From Nectonema munidae (lineage: Eukaryota > Nematomorpha > Nectonematoida > Nectonematidae): a DNA stretch of 64,000 bases. Below the pieces are notes generated by a model. The model did not search any database and was not told the origin of the DNA. It worked only from the letters and a program-made list of their open reading frames with translations. Position 1 is the stretch's first letter. Each line of letters begins with the position of its first letter. Both the position numbers and the translations under genes were made by a program. Location: NCBI GenBank assembly GCA_030549495.1, contig JAUIRK010000866.1, positions 558,001 to 622,000 of the forward strand. The letters are read 5' to 3'. Below, one piece after another: positions 33,900 to 46,813 of this stretch.

Positions 33900-35324
33900 G
33901 CAAAGCGATCAGTCCTACAAAGATAGGCTCGTTATGAAGACGTGTGTGTTACAACAAGGCTAGAGAGATTGGGCAGTAGAAAAAGATGGACATTTTAAAT
34001 AAGATAACAATGACACATATGGACTTAAGGAGAAGCATGAATAAAATTCTATTTTCTTTAAGCAAATAACTCATATGAAAAATACATTGAAGTAAAAGAC
34101 AAATTTTTAAACATAAAAAAGAGATATACACAGTATTTTGCGCAATATAATTCAATATTTGATCAAGCGAAGATTTATGGTGCACATAGATGTATGTGAC
34201 AATCTATTTGGAAAATTTTCAAGGAACGATTTTTACGTTCTACAATGAGATATATGCGTTCATAAAAAGTTTAGAAGTTTTTTTTATTTTATACACTAAT
34301 TATAATTATTATCCATGCTTATAGAAGACGCAAAAGTAGGATTTAACAGTTGAGGCAAATTTTGGATTTTATGTATACTGCTATATTGCTTATTCAGTGT
34401 AACTCTCTTTATCTTATTGATCCCATTTAAAACGATCTCTTAAATTCTAAGGGGAAACGCTCACAATTAGATGAAAAAAAAGTAAAATTAATGCATTTCT
34501 GAACTACGATTTATCCGACAAATTCGACATATTTTGTGTTTTTGCGTTAATTTGAGCCATACAGTTATAATAGTCGATGTTAGATTTTTCAAACATACTT
34601 TTGTTAAATTATAAAATAGTAATTGAATTAAGTCAGGGTTCTTTTATACCCTGTAGGATTTCGTAATTAAGATTCCAGTAAAACCTAGACAATAAGTGAT
34701 ATCTGGAAACCCTAGAGTAGAGGACAAGCATAGTAATTGGGATAAAGAGGAAAAATTTCATTTTTAGTGTGGAACTTCACAAACTACTCAGCAATCTAAA
34801 CCACATTTATAAAGTATTAAAGTCGAAGATTTCATTCGTTTTATAATTTAGGACCAGGAGCACACATGGGTGAAATTTTTGAAGGAGAGAAAAACAGAGG
34901 AGGGGGGGAGGGGGGGGGGGTGAGAATATTTTTCAAATTTCTTTCAACTGTCGAAAATTTTGGATCAATGAATCCTCTTTATATAAGATAAAAAGAGTAT
35001 AATAAACAACAAATAATCTATAATAAAAAATATGAGAAATAATAACATACGAAGTTTTTTGTATCTCGATTTGTTTTTGAAAATAAATTGAAGAACCAAG
35101 ACTCTCCCACAAAACTTTAAAGATCACTCAAAAGTTAACTGTGTTTTTCTGGGTAAGAAAATGTTAAGAAGTTTTATTTGACAAATTCCTTTAAGACTTT
35201 AATTATATAACATCTTTTAGATGACCCAACCTTCCATTTGTGTGGTCAAACAGGAATACAGTGCACACTTGGAGGAAATTAAGGAAATAGCACCGAATGA
35301 AACGCATATTTTTAAAATTTTATC
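33900..35324. other. 5' flank of TMEM11 and intergenic DNA
   Basis: No gene recognised. A G-rich tract of about 25 bp lies at 34898-34921. The TMEM11 promoter should be here or beyond, but no motif stands out. Confidence 0.4.
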
Positions 35325-35328
35325 TTAA

Positions 35329-35448
35329 CCGGCTATCGACCACAGTCGACTTTACAAAAATATGAATCGTCTGCTTTTATAAATGCTTTTTAATACAAAT
35401 CTTCTGCTTTACATTAGATATCGTCTGCTTATTCTGGCCGATAACGGG
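35329..35448 (+). mobile_element. piggyBac-like MITE, copy 5 (best copy)
   Basis: 120 bp flanked by TTAA on both sides (35325-35328, 35449-35452). Ends CCGGCTATCG and CGATAACGGG are near-perfect inverted repeats, giving the TTAACC..GGTTAA layout of piggyBac elements. Internal words CGTCTGC and CTTCTGC link it to the other copies. Confidence 0.75.
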
Positions 35449-35452
35449 TTAA

Positions 35453-36599
35453 TCAGAACCAATCGAGAAATCAATTTAGTTAAAATTATTATTATAATTT
35501 AGTTTGCCGATGCCTTTCCTATTTGTTTGCAGCAAGATCTGAATTTTTTACTTCAATAGTTCAATAGCCTCCTTCTCCATGTGATTTTTTTTTCATTTCA
35601 TTTTTTATCAATTTATTTTTGTCGTGATACTCGTGTTTTCTTTTTACTTTTCTGTTTTTTAATGCGTTGGATATTCTCATTCTTTGGCAAGGCATGATGA
35701 TTTTTTCTTCTTCTGATAATACCTCTAAGCACCTTCTTTCAATGGGAATTTTTGTTTTTGTTCTTTAAATAAACAAAGTAATATGAAAAAGTTTGTGTTT
35801 TGGAGTTTTTTTTCCATCCATCATGGGCATTATTTTTTTACCTCTTCTAATGCTCTGAATTTCGCATTTATATGAAGTTTTTTCTCCTTCTTTTGTACGC
35901 TTCCATTGTTGCTGTGTTATTTTCAATCTCGTATCCCTTATTTGTATATATCTTTACTTTTAATTACGTAGTATGTTGGTTGCATCCACCATGTTTTGTA
36001 ACGTTATATTATGTTTATTTACATATATAATAATTTAATTAATTTATTAAAATAAATAAATAAATTGTAATTCAAATAAAAAAAAGGATGATAGATATTT
36101 GTTATATTAAAAAGTCCTATTACAATTCAAATCTGATATCATTTGCCAAAAATGATAAACTACAGTAAAAATTTCATGCTATAATTTTGTTTTCTCCTCA
36201 ACCTTTTTATATCACCCACTAAGATGCAAAAAAATTTTAAAATCGCGAAGTATGAAGTAAAAACATCTTCATTCCATTTAAGTTTAAATCGCAAAAATCT
36301 TCTATTACCGATTCTATATTACAAAGAGAAAGAACTTATCACTTTTTCTTTTATTTTGAGATCAACAAATCCTATTCTGAAAAATAAAGCTTTCGGCTGA
36401 GATTTATGATTAGAAAAATTTGTTTGGGTTAAAATTCTCATTACATTAAATTTCTATTTAAAAAGTAAGTTTCGGAAAATATATTTGATAATTTGCTTAA
36501 CAATGAAACAAAATCTGCTCTCATCTGGTCCCAAATTCACAGTGCGAAAGGAGGAGGGTTTGGTGTCAAGAAAGGCATCTGGCGTTTAAATTGTTTGCC
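35453..36599. other. Intergenic DNA without recognised features
   Basis: AT-rich; no coding blocks recognised on either strand. Confidence 0.4.
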
Positions 36600-37607
36600 A
36601 AAACGTCACAACTATGTATACAAAAAGCAAAAATTGGAGGGAAGTGGTTGAGATGCTAAATAGAAAAGTAGATGTAGTGGATTTGCAAGAAGTGAGGTAC
36701 AAGGGCAGTAAATGTAAAATAATAGGTAATTATAAACTACTTTGGATAGGTAGCGATACGGGTTCTGCAGGGGTAGGAAAGGTGGATTCAATTGATAAAA
36801 TAATAAATTAATGTAAGTAGGGTACGGGTTAGAACAATAGTAGTGGACATTGGCATAAATAACGAGATATCGTATTTTGTATCGGTTTATGCTCCACAAG
36901 TGAGGTTTGAGAAGAATATTAAGGAAAAATTTTACTTTAATTTAGACAACATAATTTTGGATAAGAGAGAAAAATGCATTATTTTAGGGGATTTAAATGG
37001 TCACGCGGGGCATTTCAGCGTTTCTTATAGACACGTTGGGGTTAAACGAAGGTAAAAAGATTTTACGTTTCGTGGATAGCATGAATTTATTCATTGCCAA
37101 CACGTATTTGGATAAACGTACCGAGCATAGAATGGCCTACAAATCAGGTAATGGATTTTCTATGATTGATTTTTAAAATTTTTTTTAAATAGAACATAGA
37201 CTTATCTTGAATATTTGGTTTTGCATAAGAGTGCAAATAAGATAACTTGCAATAAGAAAAGCTTGAGAGTTTGGAGATTAAAAAAATAAAATATTAGGGA
37301 TGAGACCTAGATAAAGATCAAAGAAAAACAGCTAAGAAAGTTTCAGGGAAAGCTCAGGCAATAAAACAAAAATCAACTTGGTTTTGGAATGGTGAAGTTA
37401 GAGAATAAATAAGACTAAAAAGAGAGGTTTTCAAATACAGTCAAACCTGTATTAAACGACCATTCAAGGTAAGACCTAATTTTGGTCGCATTAGACAGGT
37501 GGTCGTTAAAAACAGTGAAAATATTTCAAAATATTGACTTCAATAAATTGTAAACCAAAATGTCGTAGAAGATTGAATCACAATTATAAAAGTTAAAATT
37601 AATTTAT

Positions 37608-37874
37608 TTAAACTTTAAAATAATCAGTCATCCTTTTTTGTTGTAAGGTTTTTGCTGACATTTTGTCAACCTCAGAACTTGTTTTCACCATGTATTCCAG
37701 AGCTTTTCCTAAGCCATGATGAAGAGCAAACTTTTTTAGTTTATCCGCAATTTTTATTGCTTCTTTTAAAGAGTATGTGCCACTTTCTTCTGCTTCTTCA
37801 TCACTTTCCAAAGAACTCTCTTCTTTTTCTCTTTCGATCTCTTTTAATGCTTCTTTTGCAGGTAAGTCAAACAC
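37608..37874 (-). pseudogene. Tigger transposase C-terminal fragment
   Basis: 88 codons: an acidic run (EEESGTY-like), YSLKEAIKIADKLKKFALHH, then LQQKRMTDYFK before the stop, as in Tigger C-termini. The catalytic core upstream is broken. Confidence 0.65.
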
Positions 37875-39239
37875 CTATTCTTAACATCGCATGTGTACAA
37901 GTCTTTATCAATATTTGCAACAGCTTCTACTCGCCCCGAAAACATCTCTACTTAAATTTTTCACTGCAGTAGGTATTCCTTCTTCAATCTCAAGATTCCA
38001 CAAGAAATGTTTTCTTTGCGAAATCCGCCTTTATGAAGCATTTCTTGATTGTGCTTTCCTCAACTTCTTCCCATGTGCAATACACAATAAAATGACATCC
38101 AATATTTGTGTTGATTTTAAGGACTGACTTGCATTAATAATCTTGATTCTCTTGTCCATTTGTCTGACTATATGGAAAAACTATAGAAAAATTAGCGATT
38201 GTTCAGTAGATTAAATTAAAAAACATTTACTTGTCGTTTTCTAAATTTTAACTTCATTGTTCAATTATCCCTTGAATTTTAACGTTACTGGCTTAAGATT
38301 GGGATGACAAGGGGCATTATCAATGAATAGAAGGACGTTCCTTTTCCAACTTTCATTTTCCTATAAAAATTTTGTACGAGTCTTCAAAAATCTCATCAGT
38401 CATCCAAGCTTTTCTATTAAACTAGTACTCCACTGTTAAAGGGCTCAACTTCACTTTTGAAAAAATCAGGAGACTTTGATTTTTGCAATCACTAAAGGTC
38501 ACAACTGCTATTGTTATTCTTCCCTTTGATCGTTTTCCACATAATCCTTCAATAAAAACTATCCAACATTTGAAGTTTAAAATTCGATTTTCCAAGTTCT
38601 TCAGCAAAGCTTTAGTTTTGAGAATTGGTCCACTGACTGAGGCCTCTAGCAAACGTCAATAACCCCCTGTATGTTAGAGTGTTTATCTCTTCATTTCCTG
38701 TGAGATAGTTTTCTTTTTGATACTGTTGACAACAACATTTAGAATAATCTTCTAACACTTGTGCTTTCCTTTTCCTAATGTTTGGATTTGGTTTTACCTA
38801 AACCATCTTAGTAGCTATTTTATATATGTCTGCCACTAATAAAATAAAAGTTTAATTACATCGTACTTTTGTTGAAGAGCAAGTGTGTTCTTTTTTCGAC
38901 ATATTACCTACTATGTAAACATGATCTAACTATTATATTGAAATTTGTAACAATAAACTTAGTAAAAAAAACAAGAACAAAAGATATGAAAAATGGCTGA
39001 TAATGAGAAATCAACAAGGAAAATCTTTTATCTTTATTCATCATAAGGCTGATTTCATCATGTCATATTGATTGTGTTCAAAGTATTGATGTACGAATAT
39101 GTGTGTCACAAAAGAAATTCAGTTTTACTAGTCTTACTGTGAACAATTGACTATTTTTTTCAAGTGTGTTTAAAATGTAACTGTCTGCAAAATAGTCGTT
39201 TAATGCAGATTTTTTAATAAATTTTAGTGCAAAACATGG

Positions 39240-39824
39240 TAAGGTCGGTTAGACAGTGTGTCGCTAAATACAGAGTGAAAACAGTTCAATTTTCGTCGGG
39301 AGGAAAAACTATGGTGCTATACAATGGGTCGCTAAGGTTTACTAATAATTTTATTTCATACTCTTGTAATGAGATGAACAATAAATCATTGGAATGATTT
39401 ATCACAATGTTTATCAATATCATGTGTATAGAACAATTTACTAGCCCTGTGTGAGAGTTACCTTTTATTTTGTGGCATCGTATTAGTGTATGTACACTGA
39501 CAGTGTACACTATATAGAATTCATACTATGCTCTGTGCTGGTATGAAAAAATGATAATGAGAGAAATTATAAGAACAATCGTTCATTACAACAGTGCTTA
39601 ACAAATAAAAACATTTGTGAAAAAATAAGTTATAATATTCAACAAAAAATAGTCGCTTAAATCAGTACTTAGAGATAAATTTCATTCAAAAACATGGTCG
39701 TAGGTCGCGTTAGACAGTGTGTCGTTAAATACAGGGTGAAAACAGTCAAATTTTCATTGGGAGGAAGAAAAAAGGTCGTTATGGGCAGGGAGTCGTTTAA
39801 TACAGGGGGTCGCTAAGGCAGGTT
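39240..39824. repeat. Duplicated terminal segment of the Tigger element
   Basis: 39240-39345 (gttagacagtgtgtcgctaa.., gtgctatacaatgggtcgct) repeats with changes at 39703-39815 (gttagacagtgtgtcgttaa.., tcgtttaatacagggggtcg). The copies are about 460 bp apart. Confidence 0.65.
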
Positions 39825-41260
39825 TGACTGTATTACCAAAAAAAAAAACAAAAAAATTACATAGAGAAGCAAAGAAAAAAAAGAAATAAGAATAAAAATC
39901 CTGCAATTAAAGTTAGAAGAGTATAGAAAAGGTGAACGACATTTTTAAAATAGTTGAGAAAAAAAAGAAAAGAGAAGGAGAAGACATTTCAGGAATTTCT
40001 GGCATCAAAAAGTAAAAAGATTTTTTGGCAAGTAAGTAACAACTACCTGCTAAGTTAAAGATAATTATGCTGAAAATTTTTTCAACAAAGTAGATATCCT
40101 GGAAAATGTAGAAAAAAACTGGAAAAGTTGAAGGGTCATGTGAAGTACCAAGGAAGTTATATATGCACTCGACCAAATGAAACCAAACAAGTCAAGGGGT
40201 TAAGCTGGTTGCTCACTGGAAATGATAAACCTATTTAAATATGAAGTAATTGAAGTTCTAAAAGGTTTAGTTCAAAATATTTTTGATGGGGAGGCCATTC
40301 CATATTCTTGGTATAAAAGTTCCATTACACCACTTTATAACGCTAAAGGATCAACCATCGATTGCCGGAATTATAGAGCTATAAAACTTTTAGAACAAGA
40401 CATGACAATTGTAGAAAGAGTTCTTCTGAACCGATTGAAAAGAACGGTGTAGTACATGAGTAAAGTTCAATATGGATTTGTGCAGGGCAAAAGTAGTAAT
40501 GATGCTATCTTTAATATTAGGCAACAAGAAATGGGCATAGTCTATACTTTGCTTTTATAGAATTGGAGAAAGCTTTTGATTCGGTTTCCCAAATTTGAAC
40601 GAAGATTTGAGAAGAAAATTCGAGAATGAGAAGCTGGTTGAAAGCAATTATGCTACTTTTTAGAAGTGAAGATACATAAAAATAAACGATTCAATTTCTG
40701 AAGAATTTAAAATAAAGGTTGGATTTCGTCAAGGATCGGTATTGAGCGATTTTCTGTTTAATACCATCATTGCTGAAATTCTGAAAGAAGTAGTAAAAGA
40801 AGACATGAAAGAAATTCTATAAGCAAATGATATAGTTTTAATCGCGGATATTCGCGAAGAGTTAATTGAGCAAATTAGAGTATGGAAAGTAATTCTGCAA
40901 AAAAAGGATTCAAAATTAATAGCAATGAAACTAAATGGATGAAGATAAGCGATTCATTAAACTCAGAAAAGTTAGTTTCTAAGATGGATCCCTGTAGCGT
41001 TTGAGAAAAAAAGTTGGATTTTCTTTGTGTATTTTGCAATAAGTGGGTACATGAAAGATGCTATAAGATTAAGGGTAGCTTAGTAAACAATTTTAAATGT
41101 AGTTGTGAATGAATATAGGACAGTAGAGACGGATAATAATCAAAAAGTTGTAGTAGAAGGAGCAGAATTGAAGGAAGTTGATCAATCTTGATTTAGGCGA
41201 GACATTTAGATAGGGTAGGTAGTGTTTGGAATACTGTAGAGAAGGGTTACTCAGCTCCAT

Positions 41261-42640
41261 ATGGCCCTTAGAGTGCAGGAAATAATTCTAGGTTTCTAGC
41301 AAAAGAAATTTGAAAACACAAAATATCAACTTATAGGAAATCTAAAATGCCTATCAACGATTTATTTATAAGATGCACTTTACACTTAGAGATAAAAGAA
41401 ACATGAATATCTGTTTATAGTTATGATGTATCTTTCTTGTGTACTAATTTTTAAGTACACACATATGTGTAACTAAAGAATAGCACGCATTAGAATATTG
41501 GATTTTGAGGTTGTATGGCTCGTTTAAAAAATGAAGAGTTAGACAACAATGCATCAAAACAAATGCTTTCTAAGCTTTTAAGCTACTAAACACATATTTC
41601 TTTTACTTGGTGTTGATTTGGTTAAATGCGTTCTAATAATGCACTAACTTTATAGACTTTGTTTTGGATTCGAATCTATTCTTGGCTAATAAGTTAATAT
41701 CGGAAAGATTTTTGCTGTCTAACCTTGTCTTACTCTGTATTTACCTTTGAAGAACACGTTTGAGACTAATCTCATCTTTATTGGAAATATTTATTTATCA
41801 ATTCAGATAAACACGACAAATTAATTTATGAAAAGTATCGTATATTTTGTTTCTGGGTGCATCAAATCTCCACAAGATAAGGTTATGCACGTGGGTCTGC
41901 TATTTGTTCTCAAATGAAAGTATATGTCCCTGGATATTAAAAACATATAGGGACTGCGCATAGAGAATAGAAAGACAAGCCATTAGATTCTTTTAAAAAG
42001 TTATCTTATGACTATCGAGGAAGAATGACAGTAGATCAAGTGTTTACTCAAGATAGAGTAAAAGTGAAAGGAATCTTGGCTTCTAACAAAATGGCAAATT
42101 TAATTGCAAAAGCTGGTAGTCCATTCATGATTCTTTATTCATGCCTACAGTGGGCTTAGTGCTCTCAACAGTCATGGATCAGATTAACTAGTGTATTTCT
42201 TTGAGCACCTCATCAGTATCACGGCAAATTGATGAAATCGCAGATGATATTCTATTTGTTTCCAAACTGCGGGTAAATTCTACTAGATAATTTTGCTTTA
42301 TTATTGCCAATTGTTCAATTTCTTAATGTTGAGTGTGTATGTCTGTAGTATAATTCAAACCTTCAAGCATCAGTTCACCTTTTCCATTATCAAATCTCCT
42401 CTCCACTTATTTTATCACATGAGCTTAATTGTAAAAACCTTGCCAAAAAAAATTGCTTTTTGCTTTGAAGTTAACGACAGATATCTATTTTCAAAAAACT
42501 TGAGGTCTATTTGGAATAGAACAACATTCCAGCCAAGGGGGCCACAGACATAGAAGAAAATATAGAAGGGGGCCACAGACAGAATTAGGCTGAGAAACTC
42601 TGTGTAGAGCATAGAATAAGACTAGGCTGAAAATTTTTTA
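41261..42640. other. Unassigned stretch between LINE pieces
   Basis: No coding blocks recognised. It lies between the finger and C-terminal pieces of LINE-like sequence, so it may be another inserted element; no ends were identified. Confidence 0.35.
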
Positions 42641-42872
42641 ATCTTTGAGCAGTATTTTGTGTAGCAGTTCTTTCTCTCTAAATTTAAAAAGTAGTATTAG
42701 ATCAAGTTTAGTAAATAGTGGTCAAAGTTGGGCATTGAAAGAAGTTGAGAAAAGTAGATTAAATATAACAGAAATGAGAAGCCTTACAATTATGTGTAAT
42801 TTTAGTTTAAAATCCAGAATACGTCATGAGAAAATAAGAAATTTATGCCATGAAATAAATAATATTTTATAA
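42640..42872 (+). pseudogene. LINE C-terminal fragment
   Basis: SGQSWALKEVEKSRLNITEM and RSLTIMCNFSLKSRIRHEKI, the post-RT block (GSETW..RLnaaEMrmlRwmc..RdRirneeIr) of RTE/CR1-like LINEs. It could be the end of the LINE at 36600-41260 or a separate copy. Confidence 0.65.
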
Positions 42873-43149
42873 AAGCAAAGGATAAGATAAATACAAAAGG
42901 ATTCGCAAATAACCTGAAAAGGAGTAGTTGAGAAAGATATGAGGGAAAAGAATGTTAAATTAGACGACACCCCCCTCCCTCCTGTTTTTTTATAGTTGAT
43001 TGGTTAAAGTGAATTTGATGAAATGATATAGTGTAACAGCGAGGTTAAATCTATTTTAAACATGAGAGTTTGTTGTAACATCTTCACAAAATTAATGTTA
43101 GATTTTTATGTATTGTATGTAATCATGCACTTTTTTATCACATAAAATC

Positions 43150-43306
43150 AAAAAAGTTTTTCATCGAAAAAAGTACTAATTTGCAGCTAACATCGAGCTA
43201 TGGATAATCTAGCAGAAGCCAGGCTTAAACCCGAAACTTCAGATCGATAACAACGCTTCCAACCATTTAACCTCGCAGCCACTAAACCACTTATGTTTTG
43301 ATAAAA
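43150..43306 (-). repeat. SINE variant with a different tRNA-like head
   Basis: Antisense. The body shares catcga..agctaacatcgagctatgg with the common SINE (cgatgaaaa.. and catagttcgata..), but the head reads agtggctgcgaggttaaatg with ttcgggtttaagcc, a different tRNA-like sequence. Confidence 0.5.
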
Positions 43307-44539
43307 ATAGAAAAGTTAGTTTAAACTTTCAAATAACGACCTCTCACGATAAAAAATATTAGAAAAAAATTCGAAAAAGTTGCACAGCTCGCAAAACTTT
43401 AGATAATTTAATAGCAGTTTTGCCAAAAGAAGTTTATGTTATTAGTTCTCAAGAGAAACTTTTGTGCGCGTTTGAATTTTGATACTTGGCAAAATTCTTT
43501 GTAATTTTGGGCTTTGATTTATTAATTATAAAATCAAATTTTAGTGGCATACTTTGTAATCATTTGATAATATAATAACGAGAAATATAAAATAAAAGAA
43601 CTAGCAAATCAGATGTAATATTTTTTGGCAATGATACTTAAAGAGAGTGGTAGTTTTAAAATAAATTTCAAAACATTCCAGTTCAAATAATCTTAACAAG
43701 GTATTGAAAAAAAGAATTCAGTAAGTTTGATTACAAAAAACTAAAATTACTTGTCTAATCTATAACTTTTTAAATTTTAATTATTTCAAATAAAAAAATT
43801 TATCTAAAATTTTATTTATCGAAATAAAAAGTTCAATTTTAAATTTTCATTTAATAAAAAAATAAATAATGGTCAGATAGGATACAACAACAAATTTAAA
43901 AACTTAAGATTGATTTAAAACTAAAAGAGTTCATCGGTAGTTTAAAAGCATAAATATTTCATAAATAAAAAATAAAATTTACCTCTGAATAGTTTTTAGA
44001 AAATATGATAGGTTGAAATAGGAATTAAGGTTTGCCTATTGATTAGGGCTATATAGCAGTTTTACCGGAGGTTAAACAAGATGCCAGGGATATAGAATTT
44101 CAAGACTTTTAATTGATTTATTTTATAATTTCAAAAGAGGTGTTTGAAAAATCTAGCTTAAAATATAATTAATCTTTTTTATTCATTCATGTATTTATCA
44201 TATTAGTTGTTTTACAAATATTAAAATTTTGGATGAAATAAGATTTGTACATTCCTATACGTTAACATTATTGTTAGGGACAAAATTTGATGAATATTTG
44301 GATTCATTTTATTCAAGATTATAAAGATCTACCTGAAAGTTCTTGTCAGAAATATTAGGTATCGTATACATCGTATTAAATGCGGTCAATAAAGACATTA
44401 AACATTGGCTAATATAACAAGTTACTTTGAAGTTAATACTTCAATGCGTAATTAGTAAGTTAGCTAAAAATGCATCAGGTTTTAAACAGAGCGAAATTTA
44501 ATTTACTTTAAATTATATTGTATTTGATAACGAGATAAG
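43307..44539. other. Intergenic DNA without recognised features
   Basis: Very AT-rich; nothing recognised. Confidence 0.4.
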
Positions 44540-44718
44540 AATTAATAAAAAATATATTTTGTATTTTTTTTTTATAAAATTAGTTTTTCTCAGATAATAT
44601 GTTCTAATTAATAAAACAAAAATATTAGTTATGATATTGAAACTTCTATTTTTATCTATAAGTATTTATGGCTTCAGTGTAAAAATTTAAGAAAACACTC
44701 TTATCTTGTTTATTATTC

Positions 44719-44871
44719 GGGGCGTGAGTAAGGTTGGTTAGATACCGTATTTCGATAACTCAGGCTCTTGGGTTCGATCCTCCATCAAGCTTACCTATCT
44801 CATAGTTGGATAAAAACGGCACAATTATGCCTTCTCAATGAAAATACCCCACGGTAATTTTATCTTATTAT
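44719..44871 (+). repeat. tRNA-derived SINE
   Basis: ggggcgtgagtaaggttggt (A-box region), gggttcgatcc (B-box) and ccccacggtaattttatctt tail. Sense orientation. Confidence 0.8.
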
Positions 44872-45193
44872 AAACAACCCAGGGCCGGATTAAAGATAAA
44901 TAGGACCTGTGGCTTTTTTCAGCGCGGGCCCCATGAACTTTAGCCCTCCAAAAATTCCAGCATTTATTATTTAAATTCAGGTTTTCACTCAATTAGTTTA
45001 CAATTTTCCCTTTTATTTACAGACAACAGACAGTAATATTTATATATAATGCAGCATACAATTCGTTGACTCAAATATTGAGTATGGTACAGTAAAAAAA
45101 GTCACTTAAAAAACAACAAAAATTTTTTTTCCATAAATCGATCATAAGTTATGTTTCATTAAAATGAATTTTTGTTTTTGATGCCATCAAATC

Positions 45194-45418
45194 TTAGAAA
45201 AAACATGCTTGCGCGATTTTTTTCAAAGCAAACTCGTTGATTACACATGACATATCAATTTTCCGCAACAGATCACTCTCGGCGCCAAGCAAAACAAGGT
45301 TATTTAGTCTTTTTTGTTTAATGCATGATCGCAAATGATTTTTGATTAACTTAAGTTTGGAGAACGAACGTTCTCCTGAACAGTTAAAAATCATCAAGGT
45401 TAGATATATACGAAGCAA
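45194..45418 (-). pseudogene. hAT transposase, C-terminal dimerisation region
   Basis: GERSFSKLKLIKNHLRS and RLNNLVLLGAE, the canonical hATC motif with the final catalytic Glu in SGERSFS. Confidence 0.85.
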
Positions 45419-45672
45419 AATAATTGTATTTGGAAATACTGTTTCAAGATTCTTTCTACAAAAAGCTGGTACGCGAGTAATTCCAATGAATTCACGTTGA
45501 CTTCTCTATCATGATAATCTTCTTTGTCATTTACACTATTAGAATCTGAAGATCTAATATTGAAAGCATTTGAAACTTTTGGAGCTTCTAGAGTTTCTTT
45601 TGCAAAGCCTGTATTGAGGAAAGCTGAAAACTGTAGTAATTCATCAGACAGACTAGCATCAATACCTTTAGG

Positions 45673-46311
45673 TTATGCTTTTTGAACATCTTTGGCTTTT
45701 TCAATAATTTCTTCAGTCGAGAGCTCTTTAAGCTTTCGAAGAAATCCAAACTTTAAAGCTACGGTAGTATATGCACGTAGACGTTTTTGTAATTCAGCAT
45801 GTAAATTGTAGATTATCACAAGAAACGTGCCTGTACGAAACGCACTGCTTGGAGTCTGTTTCATTTCCGGCTCTGAACCAGGTTGATCATAACGGCGATT
45901 TCTTGTACGCACCCTTCTTACTTCGCTCAGATAGTGTTCACATTTACTAATAACTTTTCCTTTTTTGTTAAATTTTTCAAATCTTTCTCGAAGCTTGTTA
46001 ATATACTCAATAAGCAATTCATAAATATGAACAGCTGAATTAATGTCTTGATCAGCTGATTCCAAAACTTGGGTGCTTGCTTGGAAGCGGTGTAGGATGT
46101 GGTGCCAGAAAATAGAAAGAATTCCAGATTCCAACCGATTCATGTAGGTAGCTAGTCCTCTGGCTTCATTCCGATTATCAGCTTTCTCTTCACCCTTATC
46201 AGCAATTTCCTCTAGAACAGCGTTAATTTCGTTGTAGCCTATAAACAGAGCTTTTGCAGCATCTGCGCGTGCCGACCATCGAGTATCAGACATTCGCTTT
46301 ACCGTAGGCAA
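45673..46311 (-). pseudogene. hAT transposase, middle helical region
   Basis: 212 codons: MSDTRWSARADAAKAL is the conserved TRWssr block after the catalytic start. The rest is helical insertion domain. Confidence 0.8.
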
Positions 46312-46429
46312 TGCTTTGCTAGAAAGTTGATTAGTCAGAATTTTTCAACGAGGCGTCGAAGCAGCGAAAAATGAGTATAACTGTTGAAGAAAACTAAAAA
46401 AAAGCAAGCTCACAAAAGTTCACAGCAGA

Positions 46430-46813
46430 CTAACCAACAAGGTTAAGAGAATGTGCAGCGCATGGAACATATTCGGCAAAACTACATTGCTGCCTAATGA
46501 TTGCCTGCAGGCCATTGTATCCACCACTCATGTTGCTTGCATTATCATACGATTGTCCACGACAATCAGTAACATCAATGCCTTTGATCTTCAAAAATTT
46601 AAGTAAGCTGTCTGCTAACTCTTTTCCTGTACGACCATGCACTTCAAGAAAAGTCAAAAATCGCTCGACAGGACCTGAGGGCAATACGTAACGAATAATG
46701 CAAGTTAGTTTGTAAACATGAGTAATGTCAGGAGTAGAGTCTACCGACACTGAAAAATACTTAGATGCTTTAACTTCCGTTATAATCTGCTCCTGAACAC
46801 GATTTGCTAACAA
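46430..46813 (-). pseudogene. hAT transposase, DUF4371-like catalytic region
   Basis: SKYFSVSVDSTPDITHV (first acidic residue), then GQSYDNASNMSGGYNGLQ (second) and CAAHSLNLVG. It overlaps the finger frame by seven bases in a different reading frame, which marks a frameshift. Confidence 0.85.

Larger units (their letters stand above)
37438..39830 (-). mobile_element. Tigger (pogo) transposon inserted in the LINE
   Basis: 2.39 kb. Ends CAGTCAAACCTGTATTAAAC and, inverted, ..GGCAGGTTTGACTG, with TA on both sides (37436-37437, 39831-39832). The minus strand holds the acidic C-terminal end of a transposase (37608-37874) and degraded blocks between 37890 and 38650. The right end contains a duplicated terminal segment (see 39240-39345 and 39703-39824). 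Confidence 0.8.
36600..41260 (+). mobile_element. RTE-like LINE, interrupted by a Tigger element
   Basis: Endonuclease part at 36600-37190: VDVVDLQEVRYKGSK, YFVSVYAPQV, CIILGDLNGHAG, AYKSGNGFSMIDF, the APE-type layout seen in BovB/RTE and related LINEs. Reverse transcriptase remains at 40220-40960: IPYSWYKSSITPLYNAKG, NYRAIKLL, ELEKAFDSV, GFRQGSVLSDFLFN. Then a PHD-like Cys/His finger at about 40990-41110 (FSLCILCNKWVHERCYKIKG..CSC). Many frame breaks, inactive. The Tigger element (37438-39830) splits it in the linker between endonuclease and RT. Confidence 0.75.

Noticed and set aside
44719-44871. Possible tRNA gene
   Set aside because: A- and B-box-like words are present, but there is no cloverleaf with a proper acceptor stem. 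The same sequence recurs about ten times with a common 3' body, so it is a SINE.
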